The position numbers and the translations under genes were made by a program. This document shows positions 52,842 through 61,510 of a stretch of DNA of 64,000 nucleotides, piece by piece; positions within the stretch are counted from its first letter, which is position 1, and each line of letters begins with the position of its first letter. The notes under the pieces were generated by a model. It had not been told where the DNA came from, did no database searches, and saw nothing but the letters and a program-made list of their open reading frames with translations. Location: the NCBI RefSeq assembly GCF_013033965.1, contig NZ_WQFE01000015.1, positions 27,005 to 91,004 on the forward strand, in the 5' to 3' direction. The stretch is from Ruegeria atlantica (GTDB lineage Bacteria; Pseudomonadota; Alphaproteobacteria; Rhodobacterales; Rhodobacteraceae).

Positions 52842-53557
52842 TCGCTGAAGGTGGCAAATCCATTTATGGTGCGTCGGTCGGCATTCTTATGCTGGACGCC
52901 CAATTCCCGCGAATCCCGGGCGATATGGGAAATGCGCTGACTTGGCCATTTCCAGTGCTCTATCGCATCGTACGAAATGCTTCACCAGATCGGGTGGTTC
53001 GACACCGGGCTGAGGGCATGTTGGACGCGTTCATCAATGCAGCGCGTGAATTGGTCAAGGATGGAGCAGACGGCATCACCACCAATTGCGGGTTTCTGTC
53101 CTTATTTCAGAAAGAACTGTCGAAGGCGGTGCCTGTCCCGGTCGTAACATCCTCATTGATGCAAGTAGAAATGGTGAACCGGGTACTTCCCGTCGGCAAA
53201 CGCGCCGGGATATTGACCATTTCCTCCTCTACGTTGACGCGCGATCATCTCCAAAGTGCACAGGTTCCGGACGGCACACCCATTGGCACCACCGAAGGCG
53301 GGCGCGAATTCACCCGCGCAATCCTGGGGAACGAACTTAGCCTTGATGTAGACAAGGCCCGTGCAGACAACGTCGATGCCGCCCTTGCGTTGCAGTCCGA
53401 GAACCCGGACCTCGGCGCAATTGTGCTGGAATGCACCAACATGTGCCCCTATTCGGCGGATATTCAACAAGCGACGGGTTTGCCGGTTTACTCGATTCTG
53501 AGCTTGGTGAGCTGGTTCCAGTCTGGGCTTCGCCCGCCCCGTTTTGCGGAAAGATGA
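52838..53557 (+). CDS. Aspartate/glutamate racemase family protein
   Basis: A 239-residue protein with the Asp/Glu/hydantoin racemase fold. Two cysteines are at the expected catalytic positions, in GITTNCGFLSLFQ (near residue 87) and LECTNMCPYSADIQ (near residue 203), each followed by the usual polar residues. Members act as cofactor-independent racemases, maleate isomerases or decarboxylases. It is coupled to the GntR gene (ATGA overlap) and probably acts in the same pathway as the divergent ThDP enzyme. Confidence 0.8.
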   Translation: MIAEGGKSIYGASVGILMLDAQFPRIPGDMGNALTWPFPVLYRIVRNASPDRVVRHRAEGMLDAFINAARELVKDGADGITTNCGFLSLFQKELSKAVPVPVVTSSLMQVEMVNRVLPVGKRAGILTISSSTLTRDHLQSAQVPDGTPIGTTEGGREFTRAILGNELSLDVDKARADNVDAALALQSENPDLGAIVLECTNMCPYSADIQQATGLPVYSILSLVSWFQSGLRPPRFAER

Positions 53558-53658
53558 TTTGCCGGAAATTGGCGATCCAGCCCTAATACCGCTCATGTTT
53601 TGAGATGCACCAAGTCGTGCATTGCGCTTGTCGGCAAAAGACCGTAAGCGTCCCGCCC

Positions 53659-53693
53659 GCCGGTCGCAGCCTACCCGGCTATCAAAACAAGGA
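53659..53693 (+). ncRNA. Class I preQ1 riboswitch, translational
   Basis: The leader has stem GCCGG/CCGGC, a loop TCGCAGCCTAC and the A-rich tail ATCAAAACAAGGA. This matches, nearly base for base in the core, the known Thermoanaerobacter preQ1-I riboswitch (GGUCGCAG, ACCC, then ACAAAACAAGG). The tail forms the H-type pseudoknot and carries the Shine-Dalgarno AAGGA (53689-53693), eight bases before the queC ATG. Binding of preQ1 should therefore hide the ribosome site and stop translation of queC and the coupled queD and queE. Confidence 0.92.
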
Positions 53694-53701
53694 CTGAAAA
53701 C

Positions 53702-54400
53702 ATGAAAACTACATTGGTCTGCTCCGGCGGGCTGGATTCCGTGTCGCTTGCCCATGTGTTAGCCACGGACGAAAATCTCTCACGGCTTGTGTCGTTTGAC
53801 TATGGCCAGCGCCACACCAAAGAACTGACCTACGCCGCGGCTTGTGCAGCAAGGCTGAACGTTCCCCATCACATCATCGACCTGCGTTCGGTCGGGGCGT
53901 CGTTGACGGGTTCGGCTTTGACGGACGATGTGGACGTGCCCGACGGGCACTACGCGGAAGAAACGATGAAGGTCACGGTTGTCCCGAACCGCAACGCGAT
54001 CATGCTGACCATTGCTTATGGCGTGGCTGCAACCCAGGGGGACGACGCCGTTGCTGCGGCCGTTCATGGCGGTGACCACTTCATCTATCCCGATTGTCGC
54101 CCCAGTTTCACCGATGCCTTCGATACGATGCAGCGCGCAGCGTTGGACGGTTATGCGGATGTGACGTTGCACGTGCCTTTTGTCCACCGCAGTAAGGCTG
54201 ATATCGTGAGTGAAGGCGCACGTGTGGGCACTCCGTTCGATCAGACATGGTCATGTTATAAGGGTGGCGAGATACACTGTGGCCGTTGCGGCACCTGCGT
54301 AGAACGGCGCGAGGCGTTCGACCTAGCTGGTGTACCAGACCCAACCCAATACGAAGACGCGGAATTCTGGAAATCGGCGATTGCGGAGGCACAGACCTGA
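53702..54400 (+). CDS. queC: 7-cyano-7-deazaguanine synthase QueC
   Basis: A 232-residue enzyme that converts 7-carboxy-7-deazaguanine to preQ0 with ATP and ammonia. The PP-loop is CSGGLDSVSLAHVL near the N terminus; the C-terminal zinc site is CYKGGEIHCGRCGTC (four cysteines). VVPNRNAIMLTIAYG also matches the family. First gene of the que operon, under the preQ1 riboswitch at 53659-53693; its stop shares a base with the queD start. Confidence 0.96.
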   Translation: MKTTLVCSGGLDSVSLAHVLATDENLSRLVSFDYGQRHTKELTYAAACAARLNVPHHIIDLRSVGASLTGSALTDDVDVPDGHYAEETMKVTVVPNRNAIMLTIAYGVAATQGDDAVAAAVHGGDHFIYPDCRPSFTDAFDTMQRAALDGYADVTLHVPFVHRSKADIVSEGARVGTPFDQTWSCYKGGEIHCGRCGTCVERREAFDLAGVPDPTQYEDAEFWKSAIAEAQT

Positions 54401-54753
54401 TGTATCGGATCACAAAGGAGTTCCACTTTTCCGCCTCACACCAGCTGACTCATCTGCCCAATGATCACCAGTGCGCGCGGATGCACGGGCACAACTATAT
54501 CGTTGTGGTTGAATTGGCCGGGCGCGATTTGAACGCAGACGGGTTTGTGCGTGATTATCACGAACTGAAACCGCTCAAGACCTATATCGACGACGCGTTT
54601 GATCATCAGCATCTGAATGATGTGTTGAACGTTGTGTCGACAGCGGAAAACCTCGCGCGGCATTTCTTTGACTGGTGCTTTTCTCGCTGGCCTGAAACCA
54701 CTGCGGTGAAAGTGTCAGAAACGCCCAAGACATGGGCCGAGTATCGCCCATGA
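54400..54753 (+). CDS. queD: 6-carboxytetrahydropterin synthase QueD
   Basis: A 117-residue enzyme of the PTPS/QueD family making 6-carboxy-5,6,7,8-tetrahydropterin from dihydroneopterin triphosphate. Zinc-binding histidines are in FHFSASHQL and RMHGHNY; the catalytic Cys is in DHQCARMHG. The ATG at 54400 overlaps the queC stop (TGATG), so earlier in-frame codons inside queC are rejected. The stop overlaps the queE start. Confidence 0.95.
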   Translation: MYRITKEFHFSASHQLTHLPNDHQCARMHGHNYIVVVELAGRDLNADGFVRDYHELKPLKTYIDDAFDHQHLNDVLNVVSTAENLARHFFDWCFSRWPETTAVKVSETPKTWAEYRP

Positions 54754-55451
54754 CCCTAAGGATTTCCGAAATCTTTGGCCCGACTGTACAAGGCGAAGGC
54801 GCGCTGATCGGTCAACCCACGGTTTTTATACGTTCGGGCGGGTGCGATTTCCGGTGCAGCTGGTGCGACAGCCTGCACGCGGTCGACAGCGCCCATCGTC
54901 ACGATTGGATGGCGATGGAGACCGAGGCCGTCTGGTCCGAGGTCCAGCGTTTGTCTGGCGGGCGACCCCTCACCGTATCCCTGTCTGGCGGGAATCCTGC
55001 TATTCAGGATTTTGGCCCGCTGATCCGGCGGGGCGTCGCAGAAGGGTATTCCTTTGCATGTGAAACCCAAGGGTCCATCGCCAAACCGTGGTTTGCCGAC
55101 CTCGCCATGCTGGTTCTCAGCCCGAAACCGCCCAGCAGCGGTGAAGACATGAACTGGACCGCGTTTGAGGCCTGTCTTGCCGCGCGACCTGCGCATACTG
55201 TCCTCAAAATAGTGATCTTTGACGACACGGATTTCAATTGGGCACGCGGTGTTGCCGACCGATATCCGGACCTGCCGCTCTATCTTCAACCCGGCAACTC
55301 CGACACGGACCCATCCAGCCCCGTGGACCTGACCAAAGCCACCGGCCGTATGGAATGGCTGATCGACAAAACTCTGAATGCCGGGTGGTTTGCACCCCGC
55401 ATCCTGCCGCAGCTGCATGTGCTGATCTGGGGCAACAGACGCGGCGTGTGA
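54750..55451 (+). CDS. queE: 7-carboxy-7-deazaguanine synthase QueE
   Basis: A 233-residue radical SAM enzyme that contracts the pterin ring to 7-carboxy-7-deazaguanine. The [4Fe-4S] motif is [12 protein letters not shown] (Cys-x3-Cys-x2-Cys), after [17 protein letters not shown], the QueE N-terminal signature. [16 protein letters not shown] carries the SAM-binding GGNP. ATG 54750 overlaps the queD stop (ATGA). Confidence 0.95.
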   Translation: MTLRISEIFGPTVQGEGALIGQPTVFIRSGGCDFRCSWCDSLHAVDSAHRHDWMAMETEAVWSEVQRLSGGRPLTVSLSGGNPAIQDFGPLIRRGVAEGYSFACETQGSIAKPWFADLAMLVLSPKPPSSGEDMNWTAFEACLAARPAHTVLKIVIFDDTDFNWARGVADRYPDLPLYLQPGNSDTDPSSPVDLTKATGRMEWLIDKTLNAGWFAPRILPQLHVLIWGNRRGV

Positions 55452-55467
55452 CCGCAGGAGAGAAAAC

Positions 55468-55932
55468 ATGACCGAAAGCATCTACAGCAACCTCACCCAA
55501 TTGGGTGGCCACACCAAAATGCCCGCCAGCCCGGAAGAAGCCGTTCTGGAACGCGTGCAAAACCCGCAGGCCGACGTGGACTACAACGTACGCTTTACTG
55601 CACCCGAATTCACTTCGCTTTGCCCGATGACGGGCCAGCCGGATTTTGCTCATTTGGTGATCGACTATGTGCCCGATCAGTGGTTGGTAGAAAGCAAGGC
55701 ACTGAAGCTGTTCTTGGGGTCGTTCCGCAATCATGGTGCCTTTCACGAGGACTGCACCATCTCTATTGCCCGTCGCCTGCAGGAGTTTTTGGAACCCCGA
55801 TGGTTGCGCATTGGAGGTTACTGGTATCCACGCGGAGGCATTCCGATAGACGTGTTCTGGCAAACTGGCCCAACGCCCGAAGGTGTCTGGATCCCGGATC
55901 AAGGAGTTCCGCCTTACCGTGGGCGCGGTTGA
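55468..55932 (+). CDS. queF: NADPH-dependent 7-cyano-7-deazaguanine reductase QueF
   Basis: A 154-residue unimodular QueF that reduces preQ0 to preQ1. The catalytic Cys is in [12 protein letters not shown], and the QueF signature is [23 protein letters not shown]. Its end ([12 protein letters not shown]) matches the family. It is 16 bases after queE with its own GCAGGAG ribosome site. With queC, D and E it gives a complete preQ1 synthesis set from the pterin stage; queuosine insertion genes are outside the window. Confidence 0.96.
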   Translation: MTESIYSNLTQLGGHTKMPASPEEAVLERVQNPQADVDYNVRFTAPEFTSLCPMTGQPDFAHLVIDYVPDQWLVESKALKLFLGSFRNHGAFHEDCTISIARRLQEFLEPRWLRIGGYWYPRGGIPIDVFWQTGPTPEGVWIPDQGVPPYRGRG

Positions 55933-56124
55933 ATCAGACCATGTCGAGAGACACGACGGCAAAAGCCAGATGGCGCTGTCAGGTAGCTGTACTTGCACCC
56001 TCGGGGGCACGGCTTCATTGCCGTGGCGGTAATATAGTTTCGCAATCGACGGATACCTTGAAATATCATGACATCACCGCAATGATCGGTTAGTTGTTTC
56101 CTTTAGTATAAGAACAATTTCCTG

Positions 56125-58017
56125 GTGGCGTTTGTGGAACAGGTGGCCTTTAATTTTGAGATGGGCGTGGTTTGCGCCCTTCTTGCCTTCACCGTATTTC
56201 TCTTTGTATCTGAAATCGTCAGAATTGACCTTTCCGCCATTCTCGTCTTGGTCATTATCGGCCTTCTCAGTTATTTGCCCGGGCTCGAGAACCTCGCAAA
56301 TGTTCCGAATTTGTTTGATGGATTTGCATCCAATGCAGTGATTTCCATTATCGCCGTCATGATCGTCGGCGCGGGCCTGGACAAGACCGGCATAATGAAC
56401 AAGGTTGCCGCCATTATTCTGAAGTATGGCGGTACGTCCGAAAAACGCGTGCTACCGATCATTTCTGGCACCGTCGGCGTCATTTCCTCGTTCATGCAGA
56501 ACGTCGGGGCCGCTGCGCTGTTTCTTCCGGTCGTCAGCCGAATTTCCTCTCGGTCAGGTATTCCGCTGTCGCGACTGCTGATGCCCATGGGGTTCTGCGC
56601 CATCCTGGGCGGAACAATGACGATGGTCGGGTCGTCGCCTCTTATTTTGCTGAACGACCTGATCCAGACAGCCAATAAAGGTCTGCCCGAAGGTCAGAAA
56701 ATGGCGCAGTTTGGCCTGTTCTCGGTCACACCGATCGGAGTCGTTCTGATCCTTACCGGCATTGCCTATTTCCTGCTGTTGGGGCGCTGGGTTCTACCAG
56801 CTGATGAAGGGTCCGACAACACCGGAACCGGACAGGGAACTCAGGAATATCTGCAGCGCGTCTATGGCCTGAAAGCGGATGTTTTCGAAGTCATTGTGCC
56901 GGCCGAAAGCCCGCTTGTCGGGCAGATATTGGCTGATATTAACCACGAAAACCACCTGTACATCATTTCGACATTCTATCGGGGCAAGACCTCGATGGTT
57001 CAGGTCCTGACAGCCGAAATTGCTGCGCCTTGCCGGTTGGCGATCATCGGTCGGCGCTGGGTCGTAGAGGAGTTCGCCCAGAAATACGGGCTGACCGTCC
57101 TGCCAGAGTTGGACATCTTTGTCGAAGAGTTCGCGCCGACCAACGCAGGAATTGCCGAGGTAGTCGTAACACCCGACAGCAAGTTGATCGGGAAGTGCCC
57201 CCGCGAGCTTTTGTTCCGCAAGACATATGGCATGTCGTTGCTTGCCATTCACCGCGGCGAGGAAACGCTGAGCCATGTTGAATCGGACACGCACGAGTCC
57301 ACACAAATCGGACTTGAGGAGTTTCATGCAGGCGACATGCTTGTCGCCCATACGAGGTGGGACAACCTTATGCGGATCAAGCGCGATCCCGATTTTGTGG
57401 TCGTTACCACCGATTTCCCCCAAGACGAGTTGCGCCCGCAAAAGGTCGGCTGGGCGCTGGCGTTTTTTGCCATTTCGTTGTCGATGATCTTGTTCACCGA
57501 CATTCGCCTATCGCTTTGTCTGCTGACGGGCGCTGCGGGGATGATGTTGACACGTGTGTTGAGTGTTGATGAAGCTTACCGCGCCGTTGGGTGGAACACC
57601 GTCTTCCTGCTCGCCTGCCTTATTCCTTTGGGCCAGGCGGTACAGAACACCGGCACGGCCGCGTGGATTGCACAACAAATCATGATCATTTTGGATGGCT
57701 GGCCGATATGGTCCCTTCAGGCCGGCGTTGCGATTTTAGCCACGGCATTTTCGTTGGTAATGTCCAATGTCGGGGCCACGGTCCTGCTGGTACCATTGGC
57801 CGTTTCCATTGCTGTGGCGGCTGGCGGAAATCCAGCGGTGTTTGCCCTGACAGTTGCCATTTCAACGTCGAACAGCTTCATTATCCCGACCCATCAGGTA
57901 AACGCTCTGATTATGGGTCCTGCAGGGTACAAGGTCATGGACTTCGTACGGTCCGGCGGGGTCATGACTATTCTGTTCCTTGTTGTTTCCCTGCTCATGC
58001 TCAATTTGTTGTACTGA
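56125..58017 (+). CDS. SLC13-type permease with TrkA-C domains
   Basis: A 630-residue transporter. The N-terminal half has about five or six membrane segments (NAVISIIAVMIVGAGLDKTG and TVGVISSFMQNVGAAALFLP are typical of the SLC13/CitT group). Two soluble TrkA-C (RCK-C) domains occupy about residues 240-425, and a further membrane half contains SNVGATVLLVPLAVSIA and ISTSNSFIIPTHQVNALIMG. Known relatives carry sulfate, other oxyanions or dicarboxylates with sodium. The start is uncertain: GTG 56125 gives the longest plausible form, but GTG 56134 and ATG 56161 are possible and none has a good ribosome site. Confidence 0.85.
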   Translation: MAFVEQVAFNFEMGVVCALLAFTVFLFVSEIVRIDLSAILVLVIIGLLSYLPGLENLANVPNLFDGFASNAVISIIAVMIVGAGLDKTGIMNKVAAIILKYGGTSEKRVLPIISGTVGVISSFMQNVGAAALFLPVVSRISSRSGIPLSRLLMPMGFCAILGGTMTMVGSSPLILLNDLIQTANKGLPEGQKMAQFGLFSVTPIGVVLILTGIAYFLLLGRWVLPADEGSDNTGTGQGTQEYLQRVYGLKADVFEVIVPAESPLVGQILADINHENHLYIISTFYRGKTSMVQVLTAEIAAPCRLAIIGRRWVVEEFAQKYGLTVLPELDIFVEEFAPTNAGIAEVVVTPDSKLIGKCPRELLFRKTYGMSLLAIHRGEETLSHVESDTHESTQIGLEEFHAGDMLVAHTRWDNLMRIKRDPDFVVVTTDFPQDELRPQKVGWALAFFAISLSMILFTDIRLSLCLLTGAAGMMLTRVLSVDEAYRAVGWNTVFLLACLIPLGQAVQNTGTAAWIAQQIMIILDGWPIWSLQAGVAILATAFSLVMSNVGATVLLVPLAVSIAVAAGGNPAVFALTVAISTSNSFIIPTHQVNALIMGPAGYKVMDFVRSGGVMTILFLVVSLLMLNLLY

Positions 58018-58088
58018 ACACTCCAGACGGCGAGAATGAATCCAACATCGCTGCCGAGCCGGTGGCCCGCTGACGTTTTTGCCGAACG

Positions 58089-59417
58089 CTACCGCTCGCT
58101 GAATGCGCGTTCCATGGTCAGCTGCACCGGCTTCAACAGATAAGAAAGCAGCGTCTGTTCGCCAGTGGTCATTTCCGCGACAACGGTCATCCCGGCCTGA
58201 AGCGGACGCTGCCACGGACCCGTGCCGACGTTGGCCTCGGCCAGCTCAAACGAAGCGCGGAAAAATGTTTCTCCGGTGTGCTCATCCGTCAGCGGCACAG
58301 GGTAGATTGACTGCAGGCGTCCGTCGACCTTGCCGAAACGCCGCGCATCAAATGTGTCGATGCTTACTGAAACCGGTTGATCGACCTCGATATGTCCCAC
58401 CTCGGAATTTGCAATACGTGCTTCAACTACCAGGGCTTGCCGGGTCGGTAATATCTCAAAGATCACCTCGCCCGGCGCGATTACTTCGCCGGGGTTAGGA
58501 TAAGTCACCGCCTGAACAATTCCGCGTGCCGGGGCAGATATGCGCATGGCCGCAAGTTTTGCGTTTACAGCATCCAGCGAAACATCCAGCTCTATGCGTT
58601 GTTGTTCAAGTTCGGCCCATCGGGATAGCACCTCATCCCGCAAGGCCAGTGTTTCTTCAGCCTTCGCCGCTCGGGCGAGCATCAATGCGCTCCGGGCTTC
58701 GGCAAGGCGGACGCGAGCGTCCGAAGCAGCGGCGCGAACCGCGTCCACTTCATCCTCTTCCTCAAGGAAATCGCTTAGGGATTTAAGGCCTTGCGCGCGC
58801 AACTGCGCGTATCTCTCCAGGATTTCCTCTTTCTTTCGGACACGGTCCTGAGCGAACCGCGTGGCTTGGCTGAGAATGCGCAGAGTTCCTTCTTGTTGTT
58901 GGATCGAAGCACGCTGAATGCGTTGACTTTCGGCAAATAAATCCAGCCTTGCGGCGGCGGCGACCAACCCCTTGCCCTTAAGCACATCAATTTCCGACCT
59001 GTTGGGCAACTCCCCACGATCCAACGCCGTCAATATGGCCGAGGCCGCTGCCAGATCCCGCTGAACCGCAACAAGCTGACCCGACGTGATATCTCTGTCC
59101 TGCGTCAGATCCGGGTGATACAGCTCGACGAGCAAATCACCTGCCTCGACCAACTGACCATCGCGAACATGAACCGCGCGGACAATGCCACCCTGCATCG
59201 TTTCGATTTGCGGATAAGCGCCGACTGGCAAGATCGTCCCCGGGGCGCGAGTGACCTGAGGAACAGCGGTTTGTCCCGCCAGAACCACCAAACTTCCAAT
59301 CATGGCCGAGACCGTCAGCGAGAGGAAAGCGGCAAACCGGGGCCGCCTAAGACTACGGCTCCTTTTGGCGCGCTCCATTGGACCGGGTTTACGGTCTTTT
59401 TGAGAACCTGAAATCAC
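58089..59417 (-). CDS. HlyD-family secretion adaptor
   Basis: A 442-residue membrane fusion protein with a basic N terminus, one membrane helix (FAAFLSLTVSAMIGSLVVLA, about residues 30-50), lipoyl halves (GGIVRAVHVRDGQLVEAGDL and RISAPARGIVQAV), a long coiled coil (about 130-300) and a C-terminal beta-barrel. The GTG start at 59417 shares bases with the stop of the upstream ABC gene (TAGTG), so it is coupled to the two ABC proteins. It belongs to the PrsE-type adaptors of type I secretion. Confidence 0.9.
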   Translation of the reverse strand: MISGSQKDRKPGPMERAKRSRSLRRPRFAAFLSLTVSAMIGSLVVLAGQTAVPQVTRAPGTILPVGAYPQIETMQGGIVRAVHVRDGQLVEAGDLLVELYHPDLTQDRDITSGQLVAVQRDLAAASAILTALDRGELPNRSEIDVLKGKGLVAAAARLDLFAESQRIQRASIQQQEGTLRILSQATRFAQDRVRKKEEILERYAQLRAQGLKSLSDFLEEEDEVDAVRAAASDARVRLAEARSALMLARAAKAEETLALRDEVLSRWAELEQQRIELDVSLDAVNAKLAAMRISAPARGIVQAVTYPNPGEVIAPGEVIFEILPTRQALVVEARIANSEVGHIEVDQPVSVSIDTFDARRFGKVDGRLQSIYPVPLTDEHTGETFFRASFELAEANVGTGPWQRPLQAGMTVVAEMTTGEQTLLSYLLKPVQLTMERAFSER

Positions 59418-61510
59418 TATCCCCTCCCAAGTGTTTTTAAGACGGCCTGAAGCTTTTTGCGACCCGCGTCACCCGTGCTGTTCACAACGATCCTATCGCC
59501 ATTCAGAAAAATAAATCGGTCGGCAAACTGCATAAATGAACGGTCAGCTGTTGCTATGATCACAGTCCTGCACCCTTGCTGAGCACGGATCCAGTTTCTG
59601 AAACACGCCCGTCTATGATCCGACAGGCCGTTGGTTGGTTCGGAAAACAGGTAGACGGAGGACGGGCGCGCCATGCAACGTGCAAGGACCAGCGACTTTA
59701 GCGCAGCCTGCGGTATCTGTGCCAGGTCACCATCGCTCAACCGCGTGTCGATGCCATTTGGCAGCAGGCCTTGGTCATCCTGCAAGTCCATATCAGCCAA
59801 CGCGCTTTCTATTTCGTCATCCCTGAGTGATGCCGAGGCCAATCTGAAATTCTGTGCGACAGTGCCGTAGAACATGGATATGTCGTAGGTCGCATAGGTG
59901 ATGGATTTACGTAACTCGTCCCGGGCGATCTGGCGAATGTCGACGCCGTCATGTTCAACCGTACCCGCCAAAGGCGCATAGAGCCCGTCGATCAGATCCA
60001 ATACCGCTGTGCGACCGGCTGCATCGCTGCCCATGACCAAAACGACTTCGCCCGGTTCGCAGTTGAAACTGACCTGCGAAAGGACGGGCGCATTCAAAGG
60101 GTCCGGCCGGTAAGTGACAGAGGAGAACGCAATCGCGCCACCCAGTGTTTTTTGGTGCGTTTGTTCCAGCCCCACCTCGATTTCCTCGCCAAGGTCAAGG
60201 ACACGATCCGCCTGATTTCGACTGTTTCGGAAAGTAAGTAGCTGGGGGAAACTCGAATACAGCGACTGAATCGGCGCCATAATTTTGGACACCAACGCAA
60301 TCGAGGCGATCAAGGCACCGAAACTGATATCGCCACGCAACGCACCATGCGCGCACAAGATAATGGCCCCCGTAGTGGCGAGTGCCGTAACAGATTGAGC
60401 AAGCGATTGCGCAAGCGCCTGAAACTGACGGCTGCGCCCGGCGGCAGCCTCTGCCCGCTCGGCAAGAGGTATGCTGCGTTCAAGCCATTGGATCTGCATG
60501 CCAAGACTGGCAATGGCACGCTGATGCAGAATCGCATCCTGAACAGCCGACTGGCTTGCAGCGGCGGTCTCGGCCGAATTTTGGTCCAGCCGTTTTTGTT
60601 GTGGAATAACAATGGCGCCGAGACAGATCAGAAAAACAGCCAATCCGAGTGTCAAAAGCGCAACTTGCGGTGCGAGATATGCAAGAACCGCAAAGAAAAT
60701 TACTACGAAAGGAAGATCCAGGAGGGTCGTCATGACCTGCCCGGTGAACCCGTCGCGCAAGGACTCAAATTGGCGAAAGCGAGACAGCTGTTGGGTTAAA
60801 TCCGTTTTCCGAAGCTGGCTCAGGGGTAGTGACATCAGCTTACGAAACAGCGCAATCATCAATTGGCGCTCGCCGCGCCAGCCAACATATGCCAGTGCCC
60901 GAGTGCGCGCATGACGGAAGCACAAGTCTGACGCACCCACAATCAACACACCGATCGCCAGCGACACCAGCAAGCTGAAAGAGCCCGACGGGATCACCCG
61001 CTCGTAAATCCCCATGATCAGCAAGGGTGCCATCAGACCCAACAGGTTGGACAGAAGTGAAGCGACCAGTAGCCAAGGCAACATAGGACCCAGCTCTGAA
61101 AAGGCCGAGCGAACAGACATGTGCCACGGGTTTGCACTTTGATGCGTGAACCGGTCGATCCGAATGACTGTGCACCAACGAGGGCCGGGTTTGAGGCGGT
61201 TAAAATCCGGGTTCTGATCATCGCTGAATTGCAGTGTTTGACCGGTCCGGGCCAATGCCAAGTAGCAGGCGCCATTGTCAGGTATGATCAACGCCGGGCA
61301 TTCCTGATCCGTGATTTCGCGTTCACGACATCTGATCTGCGTGAATGGAACTTTGAGGTTTTCCAGCGTCTCAAAAACATCATCCGGGCGCAGCTGGTCC
61401 AACACGTGTGGAAACGCTTCAAACAGCCTGTCTTCGTTGTTTCGCCAACCACGCGCCAACAGCAGCTTATACAGCAACCCACTTGCCACCTGAGTATTCA
61501 TCACGGTCAC
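59417..61510 (-). CDS. Type I secretion ABC half-transporter with degenerate ATPase
   Basis: A 697-residue protein with a C39-like N-terminal domain without a recognisable protease Cys (1-120), a membrane domain (about 145-430) and a nucleotide-binding domain (460-697). The ATPase domain is strikingly degenerate: Walker A reads GSDAAGRT (Lys replaced by Arg, near residue 493), the Q-loop reads TYATYD (Gln lost), the signature LSGGQ is LSDGD, Walker B is VYLFSEPTNGLS (Asp replaced by Ser, catalytic Glu kept) and the H-loop is ATADRS (His lost). It starts at GTG 61510, overlapping the previous stop. ATP hydrolysis looks unlikely. No frameshift or stop is present, so the gene is maintained. Confidence 0.9.
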   Translation of the reverse strand: MTVMNTQVASGLLYKLLLARGWRNNEDRLFEAFPHVLDQLRPDDVFETLENLKVPFTQIRCREREITDQECPALIIPDNGACYLALARTGQTLQFSDDQNPDFNRLKPGPRWCTVIRIDRFTHQSANPWHMSVRSAFSELGPMLPWLLVASLLSNLLGLMAPLLIMGIYERVIPSGSFSLLVSLAIGVLIVGASDLCFRHARTRALAYVGWRGERQLMIALFRKLMSLPLSQLRKTDLTQQLSRFRQFESLRDGFTGQVMTTLLDLPFVVIFFAVLAYLAPQVALLTLGLAVFLICLGAIVIPQQKRLDQNSAETAAASQSAVQDAILHQRAIASLGMQIQWLERSIPLAERAEAAAGRSRQFQALAQSLAQSVTALATTGAIILCAHGALRGDISFGALIASIALVSKIMAPIQSLYSSFPQLLTFRNSRNQADRVLDLGEEIEVGLEQTHQKTLGGAIAFSSVTYRPDPLNAPVLSQVSFNCEPGEVVLVMGSDAAGRTAVLDLIDGLYAPLAGTVEHDGVDIRQIARDELRKSITYATYDISMFYGTVAQNFRLASASLRDDEIESALADMDLQDDQGLLPNGIDTRLSDGDLAQIPQAALKSLVLARCMARPSSVYLFSEPTNGLSDHRRACFRNWIRAQQGCRTVIIATADRSFMQFADRFIFLNGDRIVVNSTGDAGRKKLQAVLKTLGRG

